A DNA stretch of 64,000 bases from assembly GCA_018881555.1 (NCBI GenBank), contig JACAXG010000024.1, positions 8,298,487-8,362,486 of the forward strand. The letters run 5' to 3'. A program made the translations under genes and the position numbers. Below the pieces are notes generated by a model. That model was not told where the DNA came from. It worked only from the letters and a program-made list of their open reading frames with translations, and made no database searches. This document shows positions 47,599 through 60,102 of this stretch, piece after piece (the stretch's first letter is position 1; each line of letters starts with the position of its first letter). The DNA is from Amblyornis subalaris (taxonomy: Eukaryota > Chordata > Aves > Passeriformes > Ptilonorhynchidae).

Positions 47599-49661
47599 AT
47601 GAGAGAGACATCTCTTGGCATGTTTTTGCTGGTATTGTTGTTTGTTTGGTTTTTTTCAGCAGTTAATATTATTCAGTTACTTCATATATTTAGGCACAGT
47701 GATAATTGATTAAATTTACAACCTTGAGTGTTTGAGATATCTGCAAATTGTAGTCCATGAGCACTATTAGTGATCACTTGTAATAAATCTGTACTTTGAG
47801 TAAGATTTTTCCAGTGTTTAAGCAGTTTTAAAGCCACAACATTCTTCATACATAAACCTCTATGCTAAGTACTTTAGTGATACTTCAGATGGACAGAAAT
47901 TGCAGTTGTTCCCTAAAAATCCCAAACTAACAGAAAGCTGAAGAAGGCAATCTTTTACTCTACTAGGTAAGAATAGACTGGCTACTCAAGAGAGGCACAT
48001 GTTTGATAAGAAACATTAGAACAGTAAAAAATATAAAAGGCAAGGAGAAAATGTTAATTTTTGGAGTGGGATTTGAATAGTGTGCTGTAAGAAAGACCGG
48101 AGTCTCTCACTGAGTGAGCAAGCAGCAAAGACTCCTTGTGTGTTGAATGATGTGGGCTTTTGTCAGAAATCAATCTAAAAATTCTGCCAAATATAAGGGA
48201 AACTACAAAGCAGTTTTTACAGCTCTGTGTGGTGTCCATGGAACACAGCACCTATGCTGTGGCAGCAGCTTTCCACGAGGCAGAAACTTGGAGGTGGTTT
48301 GGACGACACTGGGAGGACACCACAGGCTTTTGTGGCTGGTGTCTGGTGTGGTATAGACACACTGGTATGTACNTATCCTTTCAGCTCAGAAAAACTCTCT
48401 GTCAATAAATGTGTTATAAAATATTTATATGTCCTGTTTCTTGACAATAATACCTGCCATCTAAAAGGAACAGTTTTCAATTCTGTTTTAGTGAAATTAT
48501 TTACATTTGCCTTTATTTTTTAGGCCAGTGTTTCATGTTGCATATTTTCATGGTTATTTTTTTGCAGGGCTTTTTATGTTATGTTTACGTAGAGAATAAT
48601 GTTTATTCTGATTTTTGTAGTGAAGGCTGTTTTGTTATGGTGAAATAGATATTTTTTTATACCTAGAAATAATGGTGCATCTATGATGTAGGCAGCCTAA
48701 GATTTATAGGATCTTGAAATACTCATTTTCTTGCTTTTAAGTACTTGGCTTTTTACATGAGGTGATAGATAATTCTGTTGTTCACCCAGATATGAGGGAA
48801 GGGATTTAGACCAGTGCTTTGCCCTTCAGTACAGTTTTTTTTTATCTGCATTTCACCTGACTGAAAATATCTCCATGCATTTGGAAAATGTACATTTGTG
48901 CTATTAACTTGTTTTGTGATGTACCTGCATAAAGGTAGAAATTTCAGTACATGTAAATGCATCACACAGTATATAACCTCCCTGGATTTGGTTTTAACAG
49001 GTAATGCCTTTTTGGCTTTGTCTTTTTTTAGGAAGGAAAGTGAGAGGAAAAAGTCTCATTTACCAAATGGAGGAAATTTTAAATGTTGTTTGTTGGGATT
49101 TTTTTAAAGTAAATGGATTTTATTTATAAGGTTGTAATGGAAATACTTTCTAATAATTTTGAAAAGTACAGAAAATGTTTTAGAATATTTTTATCCATGC
49201 TTGGTAAGCTTGCTCCTCTAGGCATCATTATCGAGACACAGACCTGTTCTATGGTATGCTATACTATGACATCAATGGATAGACAGAAGAGTAGAGACAA
49301 CAGATTAATAAAGGAAGAAGAGTTGTAAGGTACTTTAATCTTAGAAAGATATTAAACTTTTAGAACACTTCTGCAGGTGTCATGGTACTGAAGATACATC
49401 CTGAGTGTTTGTTAAATCCCTGTGTGTGCTTGGGATACCCATATGATCTCTGTAGTATTCCCTCCTACATGATAAATAATGGAAAAAACTGTCACCTGTG
49501 GGACTGGAAATCCAGTTTTTTGAAAAATAGTTGTTTGTTTTTCCCTAAGAGAGCAAGAGAAAAATCTCTCTCTTCAGTCATAAGATAAATCAATCATTTT
49601 GTGTTTAAATTGTTGCACTTCCCCGAGAGCAACTTTACACACAGTTAAGGGTAAATCTTAC

Positions 49662-49759
49662 CTTAGACTGATGAGAGACTGTTCCACACCCCTGCAGTAT
49701 TCATTGCTTTAAGTGCTTCTTGTTTACACTTGAAGATCTTGCAGTCCCACACAATGTGC
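49662..49759 (-). other. Exon-like segment, possibly non-coding RNA
   Basis: Minus strand: strong acceptor TTCTTTTACAG|GCAC and strong donor TAAG|GTAAGA. One frame is open from HIVWDCKIFKCKQ to a stop three codons before the donor. No partner exons identified. Confidence 0.2.
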
Positions 49760-50539
49760 CTGTAAAAGAAATCATTGATAAAACTGATAAATCTTATTGG
49801 TATCACTCTGAGTTGAAGTGGGTCTCCAAAAGGTCTGCAAAATATCCTTAACAGTTTTGTTTAAGTGTTGTGTATTGTCTTCAAACGTATTTGACAGGTG
49901 CGATTTTCAGGAGATTTAGATAAGATGGGGTGGGGGCAAGGTTGAAAAGAGCATTAAGGAAGTGTTTCTAAATTGGTGGGAAACTTAAAACAAGATTTTG
50001 GTATTTCTTTGTGAAGGTCGTTCAATGGCTTAGTAGTGGGGTTTCGTTGCATATCTCCCAACAACTAGGGTAGTTTTCTCTCCATGCTTCTTTCAGGCTG
50101 AGGAGGCGAGGACTTCAGAAAGGAAGTTTCTAGCAGAGGTTACTGTTGTAGATTATAGTCTCTGTAACACCAGTTTTGCCTTCAGTCTCTTTAACCAAGT
50201 CATGGTTTAGCCCCATGTTGCATCACATAGATGATTAGGAAGCAGACTGAAAACTTCTCTTTAAAAAAAACCCAAACAACCAACACAACAAAGTACAGAA
50301 TGTTGATCATAAAATAAATGAGAAAAGATCATTCATCTGATTTTTCTCTGATTAAAGTTTTCTTCTGGGATCTTACTGCAAGAGGGCATCCGACCGTTTG
50401 TCTGTGTGCAGCTAACATTGCAAGGGTTGTTGAGTAAGAAAAACTGAGTTTTGTAAATGCTTCATCTGGTACTGCTGCCAGAAAAGGTAGTTCTACTCCC
50501 CATTCCCAGTTCAAACTGTTGTTTCCTCTGTCTTGGCAG

Positions 50540-50606
50540 ATGTTTTCTGCAGCTGAGGTTGGAGAACTGGTTTGGATTTATATTAACTGGTTTATTCCTT
50601 TGCCAG
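50540..50606 (+). other. Exon-like segment, unsupported
   Basis: Strong acceptor TCTGTCTTGGCAG|ATG and donor CCAG|GTGAGT enclose 67 open bases (MFSAAEVGELVWIYIN..). No partner exon or homologue recognised. Confidence 0.15.
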
Positions 50607-53135
50607 GTGAGTTTCCTGATCAGGTTCCACCACCTGGCTGCAGAAACAACTCTGCTGGCTCAGGGGAATGGCATCACAGAGTCCAGGACAGAGCTCTAAA
50701 TGGAAGCTATTTTTGTTTAGTGGCCACCTGGGTTAGTGCTGTAAAGAGTATGAATTAGGAATCCACAGATTTCAGCTGAACAAGTAACAGAGGGTATGTG
50801 TAAATTAGTCAAGGAGATGAATGCTGTCCCCAATACATACAGTGTTTGTGTGCATTTTTTCAGATGATGTCTTTAATTCTGAATTTGTGGAGAGAAGTGG
50901 ATTAAGGAAGTGGATTAAGGAAGTGAATTCAGGAAATTAATGAATTGATGAATTAAGGAATGGAGAATTTTAGAACTCCCTCAGCCTCACTAAAATCCTT
51001 TTATTCCAGTTTTCTTTGTGCTACAGAAGGAAGAAGCTAGCGGAGTGCATCACATAGAATAATCCACACAGTATACAAAAATTTCTTTAATGAGAGAGGC
51101 TAAGCAAAGTCAGGAGATAGTAGATTTCAGTGTGATGTGATTGCAAGCAGGCCTAGCTTATGCTACCTGTCCTGTCCCTGTGTCCAGGGCCGGGACTGTC
51201 CCTGGCAACCCCCAGCCTGCCCTCACTACCCCCAGACCCNAGGGATCCACTGGCAGGTGCGGTGTGTCCCACTCAGCACCTCTCAGCACCCAGGACACAT
51301 CTCCAGTGCCGAGACAGGTGAACAAGGGGCAAAGCCCATGAAATCATTAAGAAAAGTGGGAGTACAGCCGTGTTTCCTAGCAGGACTTGGAAAGATTATA
51401 ATGAAGCAAGGAATAAATGATTCAACAGGAAGGCTCAACGCAAGGCAAACCTTCGTGGCTACAGCAGTGAGATGACACGGCTGTGACCATGGCCTTGACA
51501 GGAAAAGGAGCTAGAGAGCAGCTCATGGCACTCACTGATGCTAGGCTCCCAACATGTGAGAGGGCAGCAGGGAACACGGTTGTTGAAGGTCTTTGCTGTC
51601 TTGGGGCACTTGAAGACAGATGTAAATATCCCAGAGCTTGTGAGTGGCTGCTAATATGAAGGAGATGTAAAGTTATGTGGCACGTGAATGCTACAGAAAG
51701 ACTTTGAATTACGTTGGAAGAATACAGATAGTATTGCAAGGGAGATACAGAAAAAGTTGCAAAGGTGAATGTTTGGTTCTTGTTACATTTTTATAACTGA
51801 ATCCATTTTCAAAGCCAACAGAATAGAGTTTAATATTTAGCTGAGGTTCTTGAAAGCCTCCAGGCTGTCTCACGTTTCCTGCTTTAGAGAAGCTGAAAGA
51901 TTTTGAACTGCACTATCAATACTTTTGACACCTTCCTATGCTCAGGACAAGTGCCCTTGAAAGGGCAGCAGCTTTGGATTGGCTAATTGTCACGTAGACA
52001 AGGATGTTTTCAAAATAAAGGAACACAATCCATTTGTAAATCTTCCAGAATATATGAAAGTCTAATCAGACTGACTCAGACAGCCAAACTGTGGCGTATC
52101 TCATCTGAATTCTCTCTTCCCCCAGGCCTTGTCTACAAGAAATATGCATATATTGTATTAGAAGTAGAAAGCATGAATGATAACAATACTCAGTCCTGGC
52201 GCAGTTCTGAATGTATTTTAGTTTTAAATGCATGTAAGCGTTTCCCTTTTTCATATACTGGCTATAGCTGCCCCAGCCCTATACAATACCTATTTTTGTC
52301 ACCAACAATATAGTCCTGGGGCAGCACAACCTTCCACTGCCCCAGTTTTCGTTACTGTTAGCACTTGATGGTATTTTTTGCCATAAGTTATGTGTTTATT
52401 GATTTGGCAGACGAACAGAAATCTTGCACAAGCTACTCCTGAGAGTAGTTCCTCCTAAAAGGAGTACATCTGTACTTACTAATGCAGATGTATTGGTTGT
52501 GTGGGATTTGTAGATCTTCTTTCCATTCTGAGTATTCTATTTTCTTCAAATGGTAATTTGCTAGTTATTAAGTATACTGAACTGCTGGCTGGTTTTGATT
52601 TTCAGCATTACCTTTTATATATGTAAATAAAATATTCATATATATACAATATATATACAATGTTCGTATAAGTTTTCATACATATATGTAAACAGTGATA
52701 CTTCTCTCATCACTACAATTTCTTCAAGGCTTTCTCTCTTACGGCACCTATTTGAAATGTCTTTCTTCTCAATAACAGGCATTTGAGGAAAAACCTTGCT
52801 ACANATGTAAGCAGCAAGTTCAGTGTTCCTGAGCGGAGTAGGTAAAATGATGTTCTACCACCCTTAGGGTAAGGGGCAAAGTTGCCTGTGTGATTCCGTT
52901 GCTGCAGCTAAGGTAATTTCTGTGGTCACGGCTTGATGGGAATAATAGGAAGGCCTGATGTAGGTTGCTCGGGCTATGGATGAGAGAGGGTGGGAAATAT
53001 GATCCTAGTAGGGCTGTGAAAGTCTGTAGAAGAGAAGTTGCTGTCTTCCATTACAGTGTGAGGGCTGCAGCTGGCTCCTAGAGGGACTTACAGTGGCCAT
53101 CATTATGCTTCTTTGGTCCATGCCTTTTGATTGTA

Positions 53136-53665
53136 TGATAAGGACANTAGAAGAGAACAGCAACTTACTCACTTGATAAGGATAGCAGAACAGAACAACA
53201 TTTTACTCTTATCAAGGAGAGTAGAACAGAACAGCTCAGCCTTGGAAAAAAAAATAAAGGACATAACTTAGGCAAAAAGAAGTCATGCAGAATGCAAGCA
53301 GGATGCCAGCTCAGCGCTGCAAGGCTGAGAAAGCAGAAGTTATACAAAACAACAATGTTGCACTTACTCAAAAGCGGGAGTCAGGAACAGCTGCCTAAAA
53401 AGGACACAGGATGTTGAAGACAGACCCCAAAGAACTATATACGGACTTCGGATAAGGGGTGCAACCATGTCAAATTAAGTCAAGGAAGTGGGATAGCTCA
53501 TGAATATGTAATCAGTGTGTGTGATAAAAACTTTGTTCATCAGATGCTTGGGGCACTTGATTGGAGGAAGGATTCCCTGAGTGACCAGTGCTGCAATAAG
53601 GAATGCTTGCTTTCTAATACTCAAAACTGTGTTGGAAAGTTTGTATCTGGCTGATTTCAATATAA
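53136..53665 (+). mobile_element. 5' LTR of class I provirus
   Basis: The start TGATAAGG follows the TGTA duplication. It contains a TATA-like CTATATACGG near 53,433, AATAAG at 53,595 (AATAAA in the 3' copy), and a 3' end aligned with the 3' LTR (CTGATTTCAATATAA versus CTGATTTCAGTATCA). About 530 bases. The 3' end of the 5' copy has lost the canonical CA. Confidence 0.85.
53137..53240 (+). repeat. Three imperfect U3 direct repeats
   Basis: About 36-base units begin at about 53,137, 53,175 and 53,211. They share AAGGA followed by AG(A/C)AGA(A)CAGAACA-type sequence, as in retroviral U3 enhancers. Confidence 0.65.
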
Positions 53666-53669
53666 TTTT

Positions 53670-53688
53670 TGGTGACTCCAGATGGGAC
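53670..53688 (+). promoter_or_regulatory. Primer binding site, tRNA-Arg-like
   Basis: TGGTGACTCCAGATGGGAC begins four bases after the LTR. It resembles the complement of a tRNA-Arg 3' end with one extra T and one C-to-T change. Assignment is by recalled tRNA sequence and is tentative. Confidence 0.5.
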
Positions 53689-53972
53689 ACTCTGCCTGAT
53701 CTTCCATGGATCCGAGGGGTCTCTGGACGCTGGCACCAGGACGTTCCTGGAGAAGACCACAGACCTTTGGACCAGTTTGGGACACAGGTAAGATCCCATT
53801 CGGTAATGAGGCATTCTTTTGGGACTCCTGCCCATATAAGATGTGTGGATCTTCCAGCACAGTGGGTGGGTGTTTCGGTATTCCAGAATTTGGTATTTGA
53901 CTTGGTTTTATTGATCGGTAATTGTTTTGTATTTGTATTGGTATTATAATATTTTGGGTCTACTATTTGGAA

Positions 53973-54892
53973 ATGGGTAGTGGACAATCTAAAGGGAGCA
54001 TTCTGAAAACATCCCCATTTGGTTTCATTTTGCGACATTGGAGAGAGATTGGTGGGCACCCTGGGGGAACAGCAATCAGGGAGAATTTGATTAAATATTG
54101 TAATCAATGGTGGCCATTGTACAAACTAGACTCTGGAGAAAAGTGGCCAGAAAATGGAACCTTGAATTACAATACATTGTTACAGTTAATATTTTTAAGA
54201 TGGGAATGGAAATGGGATGGAGTTATGTATGCTGATACATTTTTCACTTTGCAGAATCATCCGGAATGACGGAAAGATTGTGGATTGAATCCAGCCTCCT
54301 CAAGCCCTTTTGTGCTGGCTCTTGAAAAGGAGAATCAAGGAAAATGGTTAAAACATTGCTGTTCTATGTGCAGTGTAGGATAAATTTGTTCTAAACATTT
54401 CCCTGATAAGGAGGATGATTTAGATCTTTTGGTCAGCCCTAGTTACAGATTGGATGGGGGAACAGATAACCAGGCTGCTGAGGCTGGTATTTTGAGGGAA
54501 CTGGCATGTAAAGAGGCAGATTTAGCATGTCTGGAAGAGAAGATAGAGAGGATAGAGAGAATGTATCAAGGAACAGAGTGTTTTAGTCCAATTGCAGGGC
54601 GAACTAGAGATAAACACAGAGATGTGATAGTAGCTCCCCTCCGTCAGGCAATAGGTATGGACAGTCCAGTCACAGGAAAAGTTCCATTTTCAATAACAGA
54701 CCTTAATAATTGGAAGTCAATGGCTGGCAACTACTGAAACAACCCAGACAAAATGGCAAAAGCATTTGAAATTGTGATTAAAACTCAGGATCCAGACTGG
54801 AAGGATATAGATACTAGGTTAGAAATGTTGTTTGATAGTACAGAAAGAGAGATGGTTAAATTTATTACTAACAAAATCAGAGCAGGATAATG
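53973..54892 (+). pseudogene. gag: Gag pseudogene (matrix to capsid), gammaretrovirus-like
   Basis: The start MGSGQSKGS has the N-terminal Gly of a myristoylated matrix protein. The matrix frame ends at a stop at 54,267-54,269. Further Gag sequence continues in other frames. An open piece at 54,429-54,737 has a coiled, Glu-rich part followed by the capsid start with a PFSITDLNNWK motif. Homology continues past a stop to about 54,890, where the antisense LTR begins. The rest of capsid and nucleocapsid is not seen. Confidence 0.8.
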
Positions 54893-55747
54893 AGAAGTAA
54901 AATAAACCCTTAAAAACACCTTTCCCCCACCACCTGTCCTTCCTAGCTCTACCTTCTACCCCAGCAGCGCAAGGAGACAGGGAATGGTCATTTCTTCACC
55001 TGTGGCTGTTCCTGTTCTCAGGGAAAGGAGTCGTTCCCCTGCTGCACTGTAGGGTCCCTCCCACGGAAGACAGTTCTCCATGAACTTCTCCAACATGAGT
55101 CCATCTCATGAGCAACAGATCCCTGTGAACTCCTGCAACGTTGAGTCCATCCCACGGGCAACAGTCCTCCCCAAACTGCTGCAGCGTGGGTCACTCTTCC
55201 ATGGGGTGCAGTCCTTCAAGGACAGGCTGCTCCAGCATGGGATCCTCTCTCCATGGGCCTCCCACNGGGTCACAGCCTCATCTCAGGCACCCACCTGCTT
55301 TGGTGTGGTGCTCCTCCACGGGCTGCAGGTGGATCTCTGCATCTCCATGGATCTCCATGGGCTGCAGGGGCACAGCTGCCTCACCATGGTCTTCACCGTC
55401 AGCTGCAGAGGAACCCCAGCTCTGGTGCCTGGGGCACCTCCTCCCCCTCCTTCTCCACCGACCTTGGTGCCTGCAGAGTTGTTCCTCTCACATGTTCTCA
55501 CCCCGCTCTTCTCTGGCTGCAATTACAACTGTGCAAACACTCTTTGTTTTTCTTTCTTCTTAAATTTGTTATCACAGAGGTGTTACCACCGTTCCTAATC
55601 AGCCCAGCCTTGGCCAGTGGCACATCTGTCTTTGGTGCCACCAGAGGTTGGCCCTGCTGGACAAGGAGGAAGCTTCCAGCACCTTCTCACACAAGGCACT
55701 GCTGTAGCCCCTCTGCTACCAAAACCAGACTGTGCAAGCCCAATACA
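54893..55747 (-). mobile_element. Antisense ERVL-type LTR fragment inside the provirus
   Basis: Plus strand is the reverse complement of a common avian LTR. The LTR 5' end is at 55,747 (plus strand ..GCAAGCCCAATACA). Recognisable blocks are CTTCCAGCACCTTCTCACA, the ACCATGGTCTTCACCG block and CTTAAAAACACCTTTCCCCC. It is truncated at its 3' side near 54,893, losing the polyadenylation end. Related to the sense fragment at 61,189. It sits where gag should continue into pol. Confidence 0.8.
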
Positions 55748-57860
55748 GAGCCCTGCTTTGGGGCTCCCAGCCGCTATGTGCCTGTTTGAACTATTCACCT
55801 ATGAAAGGCAGAACACAGCACTAGGCATGCAGTCACAGTTCCTTGGGGACCAGAGAAGGGCTGTGGCCTACTTTACAAAGCAACTACATGATGTTCAGGC
55901 AAGGCTGGCCTAGCTGTCTGAGTGCAGTAGCTGCTATCATTCTCTTGATCCAGGAATCTCAAAAGCTGACTTTGGGACAAAGCACTGTTGTTTATGTACC
56001 ACATATGGTGCAGTCAGTACTCGAGCAAAAAGGATGCCACTGGCTGTCTCCCAGCTGGATGCTAAAATACCAGGTAGTCTTCCTGGAGCAAGATGATGTG
56101 ACACTCAAAACAACTTCTATCGTTAACCCTGCTATGTTCTTATCTGCCCAACAAGTACAAGGAACCTCAGATTATGATTGCTTACAGACTGTAGAAGACC
56201 TGTATTCCAGCAGGCCTGACTTAGGAGATAGATCCCTGGAAAGACCCAATTAGGAATTGTTCACCGACTGGAGCAGCTTTGTCCGAAATGGAAAATGACT
56301 CTCTAGATATGCAGTGACTATATAGCATGAGGTGATCAAATCGGGAGCACTCCCCTCTGATGTTTCTGCCCAGAAAGCAGACATGATTGCACTCACTCGT
56401 GCTTTGGAATTGAGTAAAGGAAAATGAGTTAACATTTGGACTGATTGAAAATATGCTTTTGGAGTGGTACATGCACACAGGGCCATCTAGACAGAAAGAG
56501 GCCTTTTGACATCTCAAGGCACATAAAACGAAAATGGAAAACAAATCTTAGATTTACTCAAAAGTATCCAGAAACCAGCAGAAGTTGCCATCATGCATTC
56601 CAGAGCACACCAAGTGGGTAAGAACAAACTTGAATTGGGGAATCATTTAGCCGATAAGGCTGCCAAAGAGGCTGCAGAAAAAGGCATATTAGAAAACAAA
56701 GTTTTATCTTTAATACCGCTGCTAAAGATACCTCTCCCAGTAAAAATACTGGAGTATAATGCTAGGGACTGTCAATTAATTGAAATCTTAGAAGCAAAAG
56801 TTGATCCACAAGGCTGGGCAGTTACCCCAACTAGGTAAATTGTAGAGCCAGAACCAATCTCGCATGAAATAGTGGATCACAAACACAAAGCCATTCATTG
56901 GAGTACTGAAGAACTTCTGAAACATTTGCAAAAAATTTATAATTGAGTCTAAAATGGCTCAGATTGTACAATTAAGAATCCGACAACGTATAGTTTGTAA
57001 AAGAAACAACCCTTACACGGCTAACAAGGTAGTGCTAGGGGCCATAAAATCTGTTTCAGGTAAATAATGGCAGATTGATTTTACAGAAAGTGGGGGTATA
57101 AATACCTCCTGATTTTNGTGGATACCAAGGCCAGAAGCCTTCCCTTGTTGCATCAGCCACGCTAGGGAAGTGACTAAAATACTGTTGAATCAAATAATAC
57201 ATAGATTCGGGGTACCTTTAGGAGTGTCATCGACAGAGGTTCCCACTTTATTGTGAAAGTGGTACAACAGTGGGAAAGTGGGAAAGACTTGGGAATAGCT
57301 TGGGATGTTCATACTCCTTATAGGCCCCAAGCTAGTGGTAAAGTAGAGCAAATGAATTATACAATCAAATTGCAATTGAGTAAAATATGTCAGGAAACCT
57401 CCCTGACGTGGCTCCAAGCCTTACCTGTTGCTCTACTTTGAATTAGAATTCAGCCGTGGGGCACCAGCAAAATGAGCCCCTGTGAGCTGCTATATGGTTG
57501 ACCTTACCAAGTACCACACATTCCAGGAAGCACACATGTAAAAGGAGGTGTCGATTTGAATAATTACCTCATTTCTCTTAGTAAAATCTTACAGGATTTG
57601 CAGCAAGCAGTGGTGATCTCCAGACTGATGGGATTGGACGCACCAATGCGGTATTTCCAAGCAGGAGACTGGGTCTACTTGAAAGACTGAGAAACTGCTC
57701 CACTCCACCCAAACTGAAAAGGACCCTTCCANGTACTATTGACAACTTTTACCGCATTGAAATCGGATGGAGTAAAATCATTGATACATTATTCCAGAAT
57801 TAAAAGGGCTGAAGCCCTTTGGGTAATTGAACAGTTGTCTGAGAAAAAACAAGATGCTTA
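55748..57860 (+). pseudogene. pol: Pol pseudogene: RT connection, RNase H and integrase
   Basis: Starts within the reverse transcriptase thumb/connection region; the palm is absent. RNase H spans about 56,250-56,690 (FTDWSSF near the start, IWTD in the middle, HSRAHQ and NHLADKAAK at the end). Integrase follows to about 57,860, with QIDFT near 57,070, a region near 57,300-57,430, and a gammaretroviral-type C-terminal KGPF motif near 57,717. In-frame stops and frameshifts are frequent. Confidence 0.8.
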
Positions 57861-58492
57861 AGTCTTGTTTGCTGTCCTGACAATAGTTAGTTCAGCCTTG
57901 AGTTGGGGGCAAAATTTTCATGTAGTTTTATTATAAAATGTGGTCCAAGTGTTCCACAAAAATGATTGTTGGGTGTGCACCCTTGACCTGAAAATGTGAT
58001 GAAGCCATTAACCATTTATGCAACTCCAATTTCTGGAGAAATTAATACTTGTTACTGGGTGAACACTTCCTTTTGCCAAGAAGTAGACATACCAGTTAGT
58101 GTGCAAGTACCCACCAATATCTCTTATGATCATACATGTGTGCAAAGATTTAACCCTCCCTAAAGGTACAGGAGAAATAGATTGTCCTAATGAAATTGGA
58201 ACTTTTATCAGAAATCACTCACAATGTACTCAAAACACTTAATATTGGGTAAGTAATTCATCCTTGGCCAATATTGAATGAACCAGGGTCGTATGTGGAA
58301 ATAAAGCCTGTAAAGGGTTGCCTCTAGGCTGGAAAGGCATTTGTACTTTAGGAGCCTTATTCCCTAATAAAACAATAATTGATAAAGACCAGGTACCCTC
58401 AGGACTATGGACAAGAAGCTATTTGGGGCATACAAAACAAACCTTAAATGCTATAGCTGAGTGACCAACTAAATTTCATAGTTTTGTAAGAT
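57861..58492 (+). pseudogene. env: Env pseudogene, surface subunit part
   Basis: Follows integrase directly. It starts with a hydrophobic leader-like stretch (LFAVLTIVSSALSWG), then Cys- and Asn-rich sequence (several NxS/T sites) interrupted by stops. It is cut at 58,492 by the LTR insertion at 58,499. The frame on the left resumes on the right of the insertion. Confidence 0.65.
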
Positions 58493-58498
58493 GGTTTT

Positions 58499-60102
58499 TG
58501 TCACGGTGGTTCAAGCCCTGTCGGGAAGGAGGCCGGCCCGGCCACAGTGGTGGGCGGTTTCCAGGGTCTGAGCCACCCACATCTCCTCCCCCTGAGGGGC
58601 TGATTGATGGGTATCCCTGTATGGTTAAAGTTCCAGACTTTCCGTTTAAATTGTACTCTCCATTGGATCCCTTCCCTAAGTCCCTCCTTCCCTCTCTTCC
58701 CATTTGATATCCTCCTATCCCTCACCNACCTACCCTCAGATTATTGGTCTGTATGCTCTTCCCGCCCCCGTTGCTATCCTCATAAGCTCTGGCACCCCAG
58801 AGCCATTTTGGTTCTCTGGTCCCTGACCCCTTGGCAAATAAACTGCGTGCCGAGACCACATCAGAGACCCGTCTCCTTCTTTACTGCTTCCCGCCGCTTC
58901 TAAGAACTGTGCTAAGAGTGTTCACAGCGTCTGCTATCCCGGACCGTGAGAAGTGCCAAAGTCGTCGCTGTTATGGGTTAGGAAAAAAAAAAGAAATGAA
59001 AATTTGTTTCCTCTCCCCTGGGGTACCAGGGAGGCTGTGCAGTTGGGAAGGGGCTGGCCGGGAATTGATGGGCGATACTTAAGAACAAAAGGGAGTTCAG
59101 CTGCATTCCACGTTAATGACACAGAATGGACGGTACTTAAGGACAAAAGGGACCACTTGCCCAGCCCAGAAGCCAGGACAATTCCCTCAATTAAAGAAAA
59201 CAAAGACTTGGAAATACTGAAGGGGGATGTTTCCCCAGAGGCTGGAACATCTCGAGAGGACTGCCAGAGACTTGGGCAAGAGGTGGGTGGAGACCGGGGC
59301 TTGGCTCACTCCCCACTCTGCGTTCGGTGAGGGCAGTTGTGTCTGCAGCGAGTGCTGGTTTTCGCTCTGGGAACACTGCTACACTGCGACGCCTCTGCCG
59401 GCTGGTTCCAGAGCACGGATACACTGTGACATCTCCGAGGGTCCCGCTGCAGCACAGGGTACAGAGTTATGCTGTAACCAACCTCCAGCCGGAGCTGCTC
59501 CTCTCTGCTGTTTCCTGCCTTCTGCTGGTCTGTCGGTGAGTGATACCGAGATCCATCGCTCCCCAGTCAACCCTGCCTGCCTGCACTGCTCGTTGCCCGC
59601 TGCCGAGGTTGGTGGAGCCGGGCGGCTGCCCCGTGGGTTCACACCAGGGGCGACCTTCCCCCCTTTCCCATTCGCCGGAGCCGCCATTGCCGCGTGAGGG
59701 TCGTCGCGCTCACGCCACAGCGCCCCCTGCAGCTGCGGGGGAGTCACCGCAGCCTTTCTGCCCCAACGGAGGGTTTTTCCCAACAACACACAAGGAACTG
59801 ATAAGGGGTTTGTCTGTTCTCTTATGGTTGCCGTTTAACCGTCTTGTTTTATATATATATATATAATTTATATAACCCTAGTAAAGAACTGTTATTCTGT
59901 TTACCACATCTTTGCCTGAGAGCCCCGTAATTTCAAAGGTACAGTAATTTGGAGGAGGGAGGGGGTCATTCCTGTGCTCAAGGGAGGTTTTCGACTTGAC
60001 AGACACCTGTCCTTCTAACCAGGACAGTCGCTAAAAGTGCGCCTGCCCGGGACTGCTTCTGGAAGGCTGCGGCATCCTAACACTGAAAGCATGGCCGCGG
60101 CA
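58499..60102 (+). mobile_element. Solo LTR (outer), 6-base duplication, inserted in env
   Basis: Runs from TGTCACGGTGGTTCAAGCC to GCATGGCCGCGGCA, flanked by GGTTTT on both sides (58,493-58,498 and 60,103-60,108). AATAAA lies at 58,837. Six-base duplications fit class II (ERVK-type) elements. Its own length is about 546 bases without the nested LTR at 58,969-60,026. The sequence 58,499-58,968 and 60,032-60,102 has no similarity to the provirus. Confidence 0.85.
58969..60026 (+). mobile_element. Solo LTR (inner), TGTTATGGG family, copy 3
   Basis: Begins TGTTATGGGTTAGG and ends TTCTAACCAGGACA. A perfect duplication GTCGC flanks it (58,964-58,968 and 60,027-60,031). It lies inside the outer LTR and is the youngest layer here. 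Closest to copy 2 (46,426). Confidence 0.95.

Larger units (their letters stand above)
47604..53131. other. Intergenic, no coding gene seen
   Basis: I see two short exon-like intervals (49,662-49,759 minus, 50,540-50,606 plus), a GGATTAAGGAAGT-type short tandem repeat near 50,895-50,930 and an AT-rich (TATA)n stretch near 52,610-52,690. No known transposon was recognised. Confidence 0.5.

Noticed and set aside
53973..54269. Possible intact domesticated matrix gene
   Set aside because: The frame ends after 99 codons, and the rest of the provirus is degraded with no sign of preserved function.
55080..55789. Overlapping 140-178 codon frames
   Set aside because: They are reading frames through the antisense LTR at 54,893-55,747.
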